Shown piece by piece: positions 7,162-16,267 of a DNA stretch of 64,000 nt. The stretch spans positions 1-64,000 of the forward strand of contig OMVT01000004.1 of NCBI GenBank assembly GCA_900314535.1, written 5' to 3'. The notes beneath the pieces were generated by a model, which saw nothing but the letters and a program-made list of their open reading frames with translations, was not told the origin of the DNA and did no database searches. The position numbers and the translations under genes were made by a program. This stretch comes from an uncultured Olsenella sp. (GTDB lineage: Bacteria; Actinomycetota; Coriobacteriia; Coriobacteriales; Atopobiaceae). Numbering within the stretch: the first letter of the stretch is position 1; every line of letters begins with the position of its first letter.

Positions 7162-8393
7162 GCCTCTTCGAGGATCTTCCCCAGGCGCTCAAGCATCGTG
7201 TCGATCTCAGCGTTGGTGATGACAAGAGGAGGCAGGAAGCGCAGGATCGAGTCGCCGATGTGGTTCAGGATGAGGCCTGCCTCAAGGCCCTTGTCAACAG
7301 CCTCAGTCGCAAACGGTACATCGAGCTGGGCTCCACGCATGAGGCCATGCCCTCTGACCTCGGTCACATGTGGAAGCTTCGCGAGGCCTTCTGCCAGATG
7401 GTTTCCTGCCTCGATCACGTGCTCGCCGATGTCCTCCTTGACCATCTCCTCGACGCAGGCACGTCCTGCCGTCGCCGCAAGGCAGTTGCCGCCGAAGGTC
7501 GAACCATGGTCGCCCGGATGCATGAGCGAAGCGACCTCTTCGCGAGCGCACACCGCACCCATCGGGAAGCCGTCCGCGATGCCCTTCGCAAGGGAGACGA
7601 TGTCAGGCTCGATGCCGGCAAGCTGGTAGGCGAAGGGAGCGCCGGTACGGAAGAAGCCGGTCTGCACCTCGTCGATGATGAGCATGAGGTGGTGCTCAGA
7701 GCAGAGCTCGCGAGCGCGCTTCAGGAATGCTGCCTCAGCCGGCCAGACGCCGCCCTCGCCCTGGATGCACTCGAGCATGACAGCACAGAGGGGACCGGTG
7801 CCTGCCGGAGGATTCACGATGGCAGCCTCGAGGGCATCCGCATCGTTCAGCGGGAAGGCCGCAAATCCTGCTGGCATCGGCAGGAACGACTTGTGGAAGA
7901 CTGCCTGGCCGGTCGCTGCAAGCGTTGCGAGCGTACGTCCGTGGAAGCTCCGCTGCGCTGTCAGGATGCCCGTAGCGCCGCCGAGCTCCTCTTCGCCCCA
8001 TCGGCGTGCGACCTTGATAGCACCTTCGTTTGCCTCGGCACCGGAGTTGCCGAAGAAGGCCTGCCACTTCGTGCCGGTAGAGCCCGTGATGTGGCCCTCT
8101 GTGTCCGTCGTCTTCGAGAGCAGGTCCGAGAGATCATGCGCAAGCTCCGCCCTGTTCTCCGCATAGAAGTAGTTGCTTGTCTGCCAGACCTTGCCGACCT
8201 GCTCGGCGAGGGCATCACGCACGACCGGGTTGCAGTGTCCCAGAGAGACCGCGCCGACGCCTGCCAAGAAGTCGAGATATTCCTTGCCCGTCAAGTCCAC
8301 GAGAGTGGATCCATGGCCAAGCACCGGCTCGATCGGGAGCCGGCCATAGGTATGCATAACGTACTCGGCGTCTTCTGCCATGAAATCAGCCAT
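7158..8393 (-). CDS. argD: Acetylornithine aminotransferase ArgD
   Basis: ArgD is the PLP enzyme that converts N-acetylglutamate semialdehyde to N-acetylornithine using glutamate. The 411-residue product follows the class III aminotransferase pattern: YLDFLAGVGAVSLGHCNP near the N-terminus, GNSGAEANEGAIKVAR, IIDEVQTGFFRTGAPFA, and a PLP lysine in SLAKGIADGFPMGA, followed by HGSTFGGNCLAA. I took MADFMAEDAEYVMHTYGRLP as the start because GATGAGGAG lies 8 nt before it; the frame extends 8 codons further into argB. It is last in argC-argJ-argB-argD, 4 nt after the argB stop. Confidence 0.96.
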   Translation of the reverse strand: MADFMAEDAEYVMHTYGRLPIEPVLGHGSTLVDLTGKEYLDFLAGVGAVSLGHCNPVVRDALAEQVGKVWQTSNYFYAENRAELAHDLSDLLSKTTDTEGHITGSTGTKWQAFFGNSGAEANEGAIKVARRWGEEELGGATGILTAQRSFHGRTLATLAATGQAVFHKSFLPMPAGFAAFPLNDADALEAAIVNPPAGTGPLCAVMLECIQGEGGVWPAEAAFLKRARELCSEHHLMLIIDEVQTGFFRTGAPFAYQLAGIEPDIVSLAKGIADGFPMGAVCAREEVASLMHPGDHGSTFGGNCLAATAGRACVEEMVKEDIGEHVIEAGNHLAEGLAKLPHVTEVRGHGLMRGAQLDVPFATEAVDKGLEAGLILNHIGDSILRFLPPLVITNAEIDTMLERLGKILEEA

Positions 8394-8397
8394 ATTG

Positions 8398-9279
8398 CTA
8401 CTCCTCATCCTGTACAATCATCGTGCCGATGCCGGCATCCGTGAACACTTCCAGAAGCAATGCATGCGGGAAGGTGCCATTGAGCAGATGGACTTCCTTG
8501 ACGCCGCCTTTGAGCGCTTCTACGACCGAGGAGATCTTCGGAATCATGCCTGCTGAGAGCGTGCCGCTTCCCAGCAGCTCTTCTGCCTCGCTCTTCGTGA
8601 GCTGCGAGATCAGCGATTCCTCATCCTCCACATCGCGGAAGAGGCCATCCACATCCGTGAGATAGACGAGCTTGTCGGCACCGAGGGCGCTTGCAACCTC
8701 TGAGGCTGCGACATCGGCGTTGATGTTGTAGAAGCCATCCTCTCCGCAGCCGACGCTTGCAATGACGGGGATATAGCCATCATCGAGCACCGACTCGATG
8801 AGCTCGGTATTCACGTGGGTGATCGTGCCGACTCGTCCCAGAGCGGGATCGGTCTGCTCCACCTCGAACGTCATGCCATCCGCACCCGAGATGCCGACAC
8901 CGACATTGCCGTAGGCGTTGAGGCCACGGACAAGCGTCTGGTTGACCTTGCCGATGAGGACCATCTGCACGGCTTCCATCGTCTGATCGTCGGTGATACG
9001 GAGTCCACGCTCGAACTTCACGGGGATATCGAGCTGCTTCAAGAGGGCATTGATGGCCTTGCCGCCACCATGCACGAGCACGATTCTCAATCCCATGAGC
9101 TTCATGAGCATGAGGTCGCCCACGACCTGGCGCATGAGGTCTGCATTCTCCATCGCAGCGCCGCCGTACTTCACGACGACCGTGCGGCCGTTCATCTTGT
9201 TGATCCAGGGCAGGGCCTCGGTCAGGACCTCTGCTTTCTGTGCGGCTTCGCTTCTGCGCTTGCGCTCTTCTGCCTTCAT
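8398..9279 (-). CDS. argB: Acetylglutamate kinase ArgB
   Basis: ArgB phosphorylates N-acetylglutamate, the second step of arginine synthesis. The 293-residue protein has the amino-acid-kinase signatures: VVVKYGGAAM near residue 35, VLVHGGGKAIN near 67, ADVAASEVASALGADKLVYL, and LTDVDGL. An N-terminal helix (AAQKAEVLTEALPWINK) precedes the first strand. That extension is typical of arginine-feedback-inhibited hexameric ArgB, so feedback control is likely but inferred. The gene lies 21 nt downstream of argJ and 4 nt upstream of argD, so it belongs to the arginine operon. Confidence 0.97.
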   Translation of the reverse strand: MKAEERKRRSEAAQKAEVLTEALPWINKMNGRTVVVKYGGAAMENADLMRQVVGDLMLMKLMGLRIVLVHGGGKAINALLKQLDIPVKFERGLRITDDQTMEAVQMVLIGKVNQTLVRGLNAYGNVGVGISGADGMTFEVEQTDPALGRVGTITHVNTELIESVLDDGYIPVIASVGCGEDGFYNINADVAASEVASALGADKLVYLTDVDGLFRDVEDEESLISQLTKSEAEELLGSGTLSAGMIPKISSVVEALKGGVKEVHLLNGTFPHALLLEVFTDAGIGTMIVQDEE

Positions 9280-9300
9280 TGAAATATCCTTTCCTGAGCG

Positions 9301-10575
9301 CTAGCTCCGGTAGTCGCCATTGATCGAAACGTAGTCATGCGTGAGGTCGCAGGTCCAGATGCGGCAGTGTGCACTCCCCTGCCCGAGGTCTATGGCTATC
9401 GGCACCTCGTCTGCCTTGAAGCGAACGAGCATGTCATCCTCATCGACCGGAACCGGCTGTCCCTTGCGGCAGACCGCAACACCCAGAAAGTCGATATCGA
9501 CCTTCGTCTGGTCGAAGGGAACGCCGCACTTGCCGGCTGCGGCTGCAACCCTGCCCCAGTTCGCGTCGTTGCCGAAGACGGCGCACTTCACGAGCGGCGA
9601 GTTCGCGATGGCACGCGCCACCGTCTCTGCCTCTGCGTCTGTCCTGGCACCGACGCAATCGACCGTGATGAGCTTTGTCGAGCCTTCGCCGTCTGCGGCG
9701 ATCTGGCGTGCCAGCTCCTGGCAGAGCTCCTTCAATGCTGCCGCAAAGACGGCAAAGTCCGCCGATCCTTCCTGGATCTCACGGCCACCAGCCGCCCCTG
9801 TTGCCATAAGGAAGCAGGAGTCGTTCGTCGAGGTATCGGAGTCGACCGTGACCTTGTTGTAGGAGCCCTGGACCGCAGCAAGAAGCGCTGCATGCGCTGC
9901 CTTCTGCGAGACATTTGCATCGGTTGCCACGACGGAGAGCATCGTAGCCATGTTCGGCTGGATCATGCCGGAGCCCTTCACGAAGCCGCCGAGGTGGATC
10001 TTCGTGCCCGAAGGCAAGGTTCCCTGAAGCGCTGCCTCCTTCGGGTGCGTGTCTGTTGTCATCACGGCACACGCCGCATCATGCGCGCCTTCAGAGGTTG
10101 CTGCGAGCTTTGACACGGCTTCCGGGATGCCCGACTCGAAGGGCCCCATCTCGAGCTGCGGGCCGATGACGCCGGTCGATGCGACCTCGACCTCGCTGTC
10201 TTCGCAGCCGAGCGCCTCGGCGAGCATATGGGCGGATTCTTCTGCATGCGCGAGTCCCAGCTCTCCTGTCGCGGCATTCGCGATGCCGGAGTTGAGCATC
10301 ACCGCACGGATCTTGCCTGTGGCAGCACGCTTGCGGTCGAGCTGGACCGGAGCTGCGCAGAACTGGTTCTGCGTGAACGTGGCGGCGCAGGTAGCCATCT
10401 TGTCGGCGACAACGACAGCCAGATCGAGCCTTTCGGGATTCTTCCGGAAGCCAGCGTGGACGCCAGAGGCCATCACGCCTTGAGCGGCACAGACACCGCC
10501 TTCTGAGGTTGAGAAGCCTTCCGGCATGGCCCCGGTAGCAGAGACAGGGACCGCAATAGGTTCATATGCATTCAT
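9301..10575 (-). CDS. argJ: Bifunctional ornithine acetyltransferase/N-acetylglutamate synthase ArgJ
   Basis: ArgJ recycles the acetyl group from acetylornithine to glutamate. Bifunctional members also make N-acetylglutamate from acetyl-CoA. The 424-residue precursor self-cleaves before the Thr of the conserved MATML segment, seen here in GSGMIQPNMATMLSVV. TSTND follows in VDSDTSTNDSC, and a GNDANWGR segment and the C-terminal strand ITHDYVSING are present. No argE or argA is visible, which fits the cyclic acetyl pathway. It lies between argC (86 nt) and argB (21 nt). Whether it has synthase activity cannot be read from sequence. Confidence 0.96.
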   Translation of the reverse strand: MNAYEPIAVPVSATGAMPEGFSTSEGGVCAAQGVMASGVHAGFRKNPERLDLAVVVADKMATCAATFTQNQFCAAPVQLDRKRAATGKIRAVMLNSGIANAATGELGLAHAEESAHMLAEALGCEDSEVEVASTGVIGPQLEMGPFESGIPEAVSKLAATSEGAHDAACAVMTTDTHPKEAALQGTLPSGTKIHLGGFVKGSGMIQPNMATMLSVVATDANVSQKAAHAALLAAVQGSYNKVTVDSDTSTNDSCFLMATGAAGGREIQEGSADFAVFAAALKELCQELARQIAADGEGSTKLITVDCVGARTDAEAETVARAIANSPLVKCAVFGNDANWGRVAAAAGKCGVPFDQTKVDIDFLGVAVCRKGQPVPVDEDDMLVRFKADEVPIAIDLGQGSAHCRIWTCDLTHDYVSINGDYRS

Positions 10576-10661
10576 TTGTTTTCAGGCCTTTCGAGCAGAG
10601 GCAGCTTCTGCTGCCGGATGGACGGAGACGTGCAAGTTATGTCTCCTCTGCCCGCGACCGA

Positions 10662-11741
10662 TCATGCCAGGGGCTGTATGAGATCGAGCCCTTCTGTTTC
10701 CGGGAGGCCGAAGACGGCGTTTGCGCACTGGATTGCCTGTGCCGCAGCGCCCTTGCCCAGATTGTCGATCGCGCAGGAGACGATGGCCATGCGTCGTCGT
10801 CGCGTATCGAATCCAAGGCCCACCTGGGCACGTGCGGAGCCAGCCACAGAGGCAGTCTGCGGCATCTGGCCCTGGGGCAGCACCTCGACAAGGGGCTCCT
10901 TCTCATAGCGTGCTGCATAGGCACCATAGAACTCATCTGCCGTGGCATCTTCTGCCATGGGCAGATAGACGGTAGCCAGAAGGCCGCGCTTGAGCGGAGC
11001 CAGGTGCGGCGTGAAGACGACAGAGATGGGACGTCTGGCAGCAGCCGAGAGCGTCTGCTCCATCTCAGGGGTGTGCCTGTGATGGGCAACGCCGTAGGCC
11101 TCGACGGACTCGTCGGCGTGGCAGAAATGAGTGCGTGCATTGGGCGTCCTGCCGGCACCGGTGACACCGGAGATGGCATCGGAAATCACAAGGTCGCCAG
11201 AAACGAAGCCTGCTTCGAGCGCCGGCACCGAAGCAAGCGCCGTCGCCGTCGGATAGCAGCCAGGAGCAGCCACCAGCACGGCCTTGCCGCTTTCACGCTT
11301 CTCGGCGAGCTTTGCAAGGTCTTTGCGCGCTAGCTCGGGCAGCCCATAGACCGCCTCGTCCAGAAGCTCAGGAGAGGTGTGCTTGACGCCGTACCACTCC
11401 TCATAGACTGAGGCATCCTTCAGGCGGTAGTCGGCAGAAAGATCGATGACGGAGACGCCAGCTGCAATAAGCGCAGGCGTGAGTGCCAGAGACGCCGTAT
11501 GCGGCACCGCAAGAAAGGCGACATCTGCTGCTGCAGCGATATCTTCTGCGACAGGTGCCGAGAAGGCCAGGTCCGTGATGCCGGCGAGGCCGGGATAGAC
11601 CTCGGCGAGCTTCGTGCCGACAAGCTTTCTGTCTGTTGCCATCGCCAGTTCGAAGGAAGGATGGCGGAGAAGAAGCCTCACAGCTTCGATGCCTGCATAA
11701 CCAGTAGCACCTACGACGCAGGCACGTATGCTCTGGGACAT
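10662..11741 (-). CDS. argC: N-acetyl-gamma-glutamyl-phosphate reductase ArgC
   Basis: ArgC reduces N-acetylglutamyl phosphate with NADPH. The 359-residue protein starts with the Rossmann motif ACVVGATGYAGIEAVRLL. It has the active-site cysteine in VAAPGCYPTATAL and the substrate-binding stretch SGVTGAGRTPNARTHF. I chose the ATG giving MSQSIRACVVG because GAGGTG lies 7 nt upstream; an in-frame GTG at 11750 is the alternative. It is first in the arginine operon. Upstream (11742-11923) I saw no convincing ARG-box pair. A TTGCAA with a TACGTG 18 nt further on near 11780-11815 is only a weak promoter candidate. Confidence 0.96.
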   Translation of the reverse strand: MSQSIRACVVGATGYAGIEAVRLLLRHPSFELAMATDRKLVGTKLAEVYPGLAGITDLAFSAPVAEDIAAAADVAFLAVPHTASLALTPALIAAGVSVIDLSADYRLKDASVYEEWYGVKHTSPELLDEAVYGLPELARKDLAKLAEKRESGKAVLVAAPGCYPTATALASVPALEAGFVSGDLVISDAISGVTGAGRTPNARTHFCHADESVEAYGVAHHRHTPEMEQTLSAAARRPISVVFTPHLAPLKRGLLATVYLPMAEDATADEFYGAYAARYEKEPLVEVLPQGQMPQTASVAGSARAQVGLGFDTRRRRMAIVSCAIDNLGKGAAAQAIQCANAVFGLPETEGLDLIQPLA

Positions 11742-11923
11742 CCCCAACACCTCATCTTTCCTTGAATCTCATGTATGCACCGTCACGTATCAGGCGGCTT
11801 CGATTTGTTGCAAGCATCCTAGCACGCAAGAGGTGGATGAGCCCCGCAAGCTTGCGTTGTTTTCCTTCTGGACACATTCCTGCAACAGAGCGGATGCAGG
11901 TGTCAAGTAAAAGTTAGGACAAT

Positions 11924-13342
11924 CTATCCATTATTCTGCATAGATTCATCGGCACTCGGGAACGTGACCGTGATGGTCGTCCCCTCGCCGAGCTTGCTCT
12001 TGAGATCGATCTTCGCGTTATGGAAAGCGGCAGCATGCTTCACGATAGCAAGGCCGAGACCTGTTCCTCCGTTGGAACGAGAGCGGCTCTTGTCGACACG
12101 GTAGAAGCGCTCGAACACCTTCGGCTGCGCCTCTTCGGGGATGCCGATGCCGGTATCGGATACCGATACGGTCGGGCGCCCCGCTATCTGATACACCCAG
12201 ACGTATACCTTGCCATTCACACGGTTGTAGCGGATAGCGTTGTCGCAGAGATTCGATACCATCTCATCGAGCAGCCCCGCATTGCCGACGACCATGCACT
12301 TCTGCCCTTCGAGCGTCAGGCGCACACCGGCACGCTCTGCCTTGTCCTGGAGGCGGTCCGTGACGTCTCCTGCAATCTGGCAGAGGTCGCATTCTGTCTT
12401 GGGACCCAGGAGCTGCGAGTCGCCCGCACGCTCCGACTCATCCATCTTGGAGAGCGTCAGGATGTCGCTCACAAGCGACGAGAGGCGCCTGGCCGAGCTG
12501 TAGATGCGTCCTGCGAACTCAGGGATGTCCTCGGGACGGGCAATGCCGTCACGTATCAGCTCAGCAGCGCCCTGGATCGAGGCAATCGGCGTCTTGAGCT
12601 CGTGCGTCACGTTCGCCGTGAACTCGAGCCGATAGGCGTCAGCATCTCTCAGCTTGTCCATCTGGGCAATGAGCTCTGCCTGCTGGTCGTTCAAGCGGTC
12701 TACCAGAGGCTCAAGCTCACGGTAGGGAGCCTCTGCCTTGGCAGCTGTCGTATCGATATCAAGTATGGGCTTCACGAGGCGCTTCGAGAGCATGCGGCTT
12801 GCCGCCCAGGCACCGAGCACGACGAGCGCGACAATCGAGACAAGAAGGCCGATATCGTGCGTGAAGATCGCTGTCACGGACTCCCGGTCCTCAGAGAGCC
12901 TCAGGACGTCGCCCGAGTCAAGCCGCTGCGCATAGTAGAGCGAGACATTGCCTGCGGTATCGGAGGGGCGCTCGGTCTCCCCGGTGCCAGAAGACAGAGC
13001 CTCCTGGATCTCCTGTCGGTCTGCGTGGTTCGGCAGGCTCGAAGCCTCGAACTTTGTGTCGTAGATGACCGTGCCGTCAGGAGCGACGAGCGTCGCCCTC
13101 ATCTTCTGCGGTGTCAGCATGCGCACGATATCCTGATCCGTATCGGTCGTATCGTCGGAATTGAGCGATGCCGCTATTGTTGCGCACTGGTCTGTCAGCT
13201 CATGCTTTGCATCGTCGACGAGCGTCGCATGGAAGACAAAAGCCGCCGCAAGCGTGGCCACGACAGCCACGCCCACGGCGAACATTGTGAGCGCTATGAA
13301 GATGATGCTGGAAAGAGACCGGGCCTCATGCTTCTCAGCCAT
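11924..13342 (-). CDS. phoR: PhoR-type sensor histidine kinase
   Basis: This 472-residue membrane kinase pairs with the response regulator directly upstream. It has a transmembrane segment at about 11-37, an extracellular sensor region of about 120 residues and a second transmembrane segment at about 162-183. The HisKA segment is FTANVTHELKTPIAS (phospho-accepting H247). The HATPase boxes include DNAIRYN (N box), VSDTGIGIPEE (G1), ERFYRVDKSRS (F box) and GGTGLGLAIVKH (G2). Position at the end of pst-phoU-phoP makes phosphate sensing through the Pst/PhoU complex the likely role. Its start lies 1 nt from the regulator stop. The gene name is by context. Confidence 0.9.
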   Translation of the reverse strand: MAEKHEARSLSSIIFIALTMFAVGVAVVATLAAAFVFHATLVDDAKHELTDQCATIAASLNSDDTTDTDQDIVRMLTPQKMRATLVAPDGTVIYDTKFEASSLPNHADRQEIQEALSSGTGETERPSDTAGNVSLYYAQRLDSGDVLRLSEDRESVTAIFTHDIGLLVSIVALVVLGAWAASRMLSKRLVKPILDIDTTAAKAEAPYRELEPLVDRLNDQQAELIAQMDKLRDADAYRLEFTANVTHELKTPIASIQGAAELIRDGIARPEDIPEFAGRIYSSARRLSSLVSDILTLSKMDESERAGDSQLLGPKTECDLCQIAGDVTDRLQDKAERAGVRLTLEGQKCMVVGNAGLLDEMVSNLCDNAIRYNRVNGKVYVWVYQIAGRPTVSVSDTGIGIPEEAQPKVFERFYRVDKSRSRSNGGTGLGLAIVKHAAAFHNAKIDLKSKLGEGTTITVTFPSADESMQNNG

Positions 13343-13343
13343 G

Positions 13344-14021
13344 CTATCCCCTCAGACGGTACCCCACGCCTCTGACCGTCTCGATCAGGTCGGCTGCATC
13401 TCCTAGCTTGGAGCGCAGCGTCTGGACATGGACATCGACCGTGCGCGACCCGCCATCGAAGTCCCAGCCCCACACACGCTGGAGCAGCGTCTCGCGCGTG
13501 AAGACCTCGCCCGGCGAGCGCATCAGGAACTCGAGCAGGTCGAATTCCCTCATCGTGAGCTGGAGCTCTTCGCCGTTGAGCGTGACCTCGCGCCTGCTCG
13601 GCCACAGCGTGAGCGGTCCGCACTTCAGGACCTCGGCGTGCTGCGACTGCGAGTGCTTGCCGACATGGCGGAGCATGACGCGGACACGGCTCACCATCTC
13701 CATCATGCCGAACGGCTTCGTGAGATAGTCGTCTGCACCCATATCGAGGGCACGGACCGTATCGAGCTCGGTATCCTTCGCCGTGAGCATCATCACGGGA
13801 ACATCCTTGAGCTCAGGCGTCTGGCGAATCCTCTTCAGGATCTGGATGCCGTCGGTATCGGGAAGCATGATATCGAGGAGGATGGCATCAGGCACGCGTT
13901 CAGCGCATCCGCGCCTGAACTCGACATCGGAGTCGAAGCCTCTGGCATCGATGCCCGCCTGCGTCAGCGCATAGATCGTGAGATCGCGGATATTCTTGTC
14001 GTCTTCGACGTAGTAGACCAC
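13344..14021 (-). CDS. phoP: PhoB/PhoP-type response regulator
   Basis: This 225-residue OmpR-family regulator has the acidic pocket EDD (6-8), the phosphorylated Asp50 in ILLDIMLPD, a Thr/Lys pair in MLTAKD and YLTKPF, and a C-terminal winged helix ending GVGYRLRG. The recognition-helix segment GGSRTVDVHVQTLRSKL is typical. It lies between phoU (2 nt) and the kinase (1 nt), so it is almost certainly the Pho regulator that controls the pst promoter near 19.3 kb. The family binds tandem 11-bp direct repeats, which is what that promoter shows. Confidence 0.92.
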   Translation of the reverse strand: MVYYVEDDKNIRDLTIYALTQAGIDARGFDSDVEFRRGCAERVPDAILLDIMLPDTDGIQILKRIRQTPELKDVPVMMLTAKDTELDTVRALDMGADDYLTKPFGMMEMVSRVRVMLRHVGKHSQSQHAEVLKCGPLTLWPSRREVTLNGEELQLTMREFDLLEFLMRSPGEVFTRETLLQRVWGWDFDGGSRTVDVHVQTLRSKLGDAADLIETVRGVGYRLRG

Positions 14022-14023
14022 AG

Positions 14024-14689
14024 CTAGTCCTTGTCCCCCATCGTGCGGCCACGATAGCTTCCTGTTGCCCTGAAGATTGCCCAGTCTGCGATGCTCTGGG
14101 AGTGGTCTCCCATGCGCTCGTAGTATTTGGCGATGGTAAGGACTTCCGGAGCGACAGCCGCCGGCTCGGCACCGGTCTTCAGCAACTCTACTACATCGCT
14201 GCGGATCTTTTCAAAGAGTTCGTCGACGCCGTTGTCGAGCGGGAAGACCTCCTCGGCCATCTTGACGTCTGAGCCCTCGAAGGCCTTGAGTGCCTTCTCG
14301 ACCATGCGGGCAACCTTCTCGGCGAGCTGCGCCAGCTCGGGAGCAAGCTCGGAATGTGCGATATCGTACTCTTCGATGAGAAGGGCGGTCTCGTAGGCCA
14401 TCTCGTCGATGCGGGCAAGGTCTGTGATGGAGCGGAAGCAGCCCGTGACGAGACGCAGGTCGGATGCAAGCGGCTGTTGCAGGAGCATGAGGTTCATGCA
14501 GGAATCCTCGATGCTGCGGCGGAGCCTCTCGGAGTCATTGTGACGGTCCTGGACATCCTTGGAGGCGCCGGAGTCCGCGTCGCCCACGGCGCGTGCCGTA
14601 TCGCGAATGGACTGGACAACCTGGTTGCCAAGCTCGGTCATGTGCTCGGACAGGGTATTGAGCTGCTTGAGATATGCGGTTCTCGACAT
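14024..14689 (-). CDS. phoU: PhoU phosphate-uptake/signalling regulator
   Basis: PhoU links the Pst transporter to the PhoR kinase and lowers Pho signalling when phosphate is plentiful. The protein consists of two three-helix PhoU repeats. Each repeat carries an acidic metal-binding helix: ITDLARIDEMAYETA in the first and AKYYERMGDHSQSIADW in the second. I chose the ATG of MSRTAYLKQL, 1 nt after the pstB2 stop; an upstream in-frame TTG at 14698 overlaps pstB2. The cytosolic 221-residue length is normal. Confidence 0.95.
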   Translation of the reverse strand: MSRTAYLKQLNTLSEHMTELGNQVVQSIRDTARAVGDADSGASKDVQDRHNDSERLRRSIEDSCMNLMLLQQPLASDLRLVTGCFRSITDLARIDEMAYETALLIEEYDIAHSELAPELAQLAEKVARMVEKALKAFEGSDVKMAEEVFPLDNGVDELFEKIRSDVVELLKTGAEPAAVAPEVLTIAKYYERMGDHSQSIADWAIFRATGSYRGRTMGDKD

Positions 14690-14690
14690 A

Positions 14691-15443
14691 TTAGCCAAAC
14701 CTTCCTGTGAGGTAGTCCTCCGTCTGCTTTTCCTTCGGTGCGGTGAAGATCTGCGGCGTCGGTCCGACTTCGATGAGCTTGCCCAGATAGAAGAAGGCAG
14801 TCACATCGGAGATGCGGGAAGCCTGCTGCATGTTATGGGTGACGATGATGACAGTATGCTCCTTGGCAATCTGCTGCGCGAGCTCCTCGACAAGGCCGGT
14901 AGAGATCGGGTCGAGAGCGCTTGTCGGCTCGTCCATGAGGAGGACATCCGGGTTCACGGCAAGCGCACGTGCGATGCAGAGACGCTGTGCCTGGCCGCCG
15001 GAGAGCGAGAGTCCGGAATGGTCGAGCTTGTTCTTGACCTCATCCCAGAGGCCGACGCCCTTGAGCGTGGACTCGACGATTCCGTCAAGCTCCGACTTCG
15101 AAGGACGGCCATGACGGCGGAGGCCATAGGCCACATTGTCGTAGATGGAGATGGGGAACGGATTCGGCTTCTGGAAGACCATGCCGACACGGCGCCTCAG
15201 CTCATAGACATCGATGTCCTTGTAGACATCGGTCTCGCCGAGCTTGACGGTGCCTGTGACCTTGCAGCCCTGGACACGGTCATTCATGCGGTCGAGGCAG
15301 CGCAGGAGCGTCGACTTGCCGCAGCCTGAAGGCCCGATGAAAGCCGTGATCTTGCCGGCAGGCATGTTCACGGAAATGTCGTGGAGGGCCTGGAAGTCCC
15401 CATAGAACAGGTCGAGATGCTCGACCGACATTGGTGTCGCCAT
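14691..15443 (-). CDS. pstB: Phosphate ABC transporter ATP-binding protein PstB (copy 2)
   Basis: This is the second of two adjacent PstB ATPases that energise phosphate import through PstC and PstA. The 250-residue protein has Walker [10 protein letters not shown] at 37-45, the Q-loop [12 protein letters not shown] near 87-98, LSGGQ at 147-151, Walker [13 protein letters not shown] and the switch VTHNM. All catalytic residues are present, so it is not a decayed copy. It starts inside the TAATG of the previous pstB stop and is followed by phoU. Paired pstB genes occur in several Gram-positive lineages. Confidence 0.95.
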   Translation of the reverse strand: MATPMSVEHLDLFYGDFQALHDISVNMPAGKITAFIGPSGCGKSTLLRCLDRMNDRVQGCKVTGTVKLGETDVYKDIDVYELRRRVGMVFQKPNPFPISIYDNVAYGLRRHGRPSKSELDGIVESTLKGVGLWDEVKNKLDHSGLSLSGGQAQRLCIARALAVNPDVLLMDEPTSALDPISTGLVEELAQQIAKEHTVIIVTHNMQQASRISDVTAFFYLGKLIEVGPTPQIFTAPKEKQTEDYLTGRFG

Positions 15444-16267
15444 TATCCAAACCTTCCCGTCAGATAGTCGTCGAGACGCTGGTCCTTCGGATGGGAGAAG
15501 AGCTCTGCCGTCTCGCCGGTCTCGATCATGTCGCCCAGGAGGAAGAAGGCGGTGCGATCAGAGACGCGCATGGCCTGCTCCATGTTGTGGGTGACGATGA
15601 TGATGCACATGCCCTGCTGCGCGAGGTCGCGGATCGTCTCCTCAATCGCGAAGGTGGCGATCGGGTCGAGGGCCGAGCAAGGCTCGTCCATAAGGATGAC
15701 ATCAGGGTTCATGGCAAGGGTGCGTGCGATGCAGAGGCGCTGCTGCTGGCCGCCGGAAAGAGCATAAGCCGAGCCATAGATCTTGTCCTTGACCTCATCC
15801 CAGATGGCAGCCTGTCTCAGGCTCTTCTCCACAAGCTCGTCGAGGTCTGCCTTCTTCGTGATGCCATGCCTGCGCGGCGCGAACGCAATGTTCTCGTAGA
15901 TGGACTTGTGGAACGGGTTCGGCTGCTGGAACACCATGCCGACATGGGTGCGCAGGGAGAACGTATCAATCTTGTGTCGGTTGATCTCCGTACCATGGTA
16001 GTAAATCTCGCCGCCGATCCTGCAGTTCGGGATCTCGCGGTTCATGAGATTGAGGCAGCGCAGGAACGTTGACTTGCCGCAGCCAGAAGGACCGATGAGG
16101 GCTGTGACGGAGCCAAGGCCGAACTCGAGGCTCGTGCCCTTGAGGGCGCGCTTTGGTCCGTAGTCAACCGTGACATCCTTCGTCTTGATGGCGGCTTCGC
16201 CACCAGCGTAGCTGGTCTTTCCCTGCGGCGTCACGAGCGACTGTGCCATCGTCTGATTCATGCTCAT
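15443..16267 (-). CDS. pstB: Phosphate ABC transporter ATP-binding protein PstB (copy 1)
   Basis: This is the first of two tandem PstB ATPases. The 274-residue protein has Walker [10 protein letters not shown] at 59-67, the PstB-specific [27 protein letters not shown] and [11 protein letters not shown] (Cys instead of the usual Thr in copy 2), and VTHNMEQA. It carries a 25-residue N-terminal extension rich in Gln, Ser and Thr that copy 2 lacks. It overlaps pstA by 4 nt (ATGA). The two copies diverge clearly in sequence, so this is an old duplication and not a recent one. Confidence 0.95.
   Translation of the reverse strand: MSMNQTMAQSLVTPQGKTSYAGGEAAIKTKDVTVDYGPKRALKGTSLEFGLGSVTALIGPSGCGKSTFLRCLNLMNREIPNCRIGGEIYYHGTEINRHKIDTFSLRTHVGMVFQQPNPFHKSIYENIAFAPRRHGITKKADLDELVEKSLRQAAIWDEVKDKIYGSAYALSGGQQQRLCIARTLAMNPDVILMDEPCSALDPIATFAIEETIRDLAQQGMCIIIVTHNMEQAMRVSDRTAFFLLGDMIETGETAELFSHPKDQRLDDYLTGRFG

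Noticed and set aside
11845-11864. Palindrome CGCAAGCTTGCG followed by TTGTTTTCC as a terminator
   Set aside because: It has no loop, no gene ends on that strand here, and on the minus strand there is no T-run. It may be chance.
11742-11923. ArgR operator before argC
   Set aside because: I found no pair of ARG boxes close to the consensus TNTGAATWWWWATTCANW.
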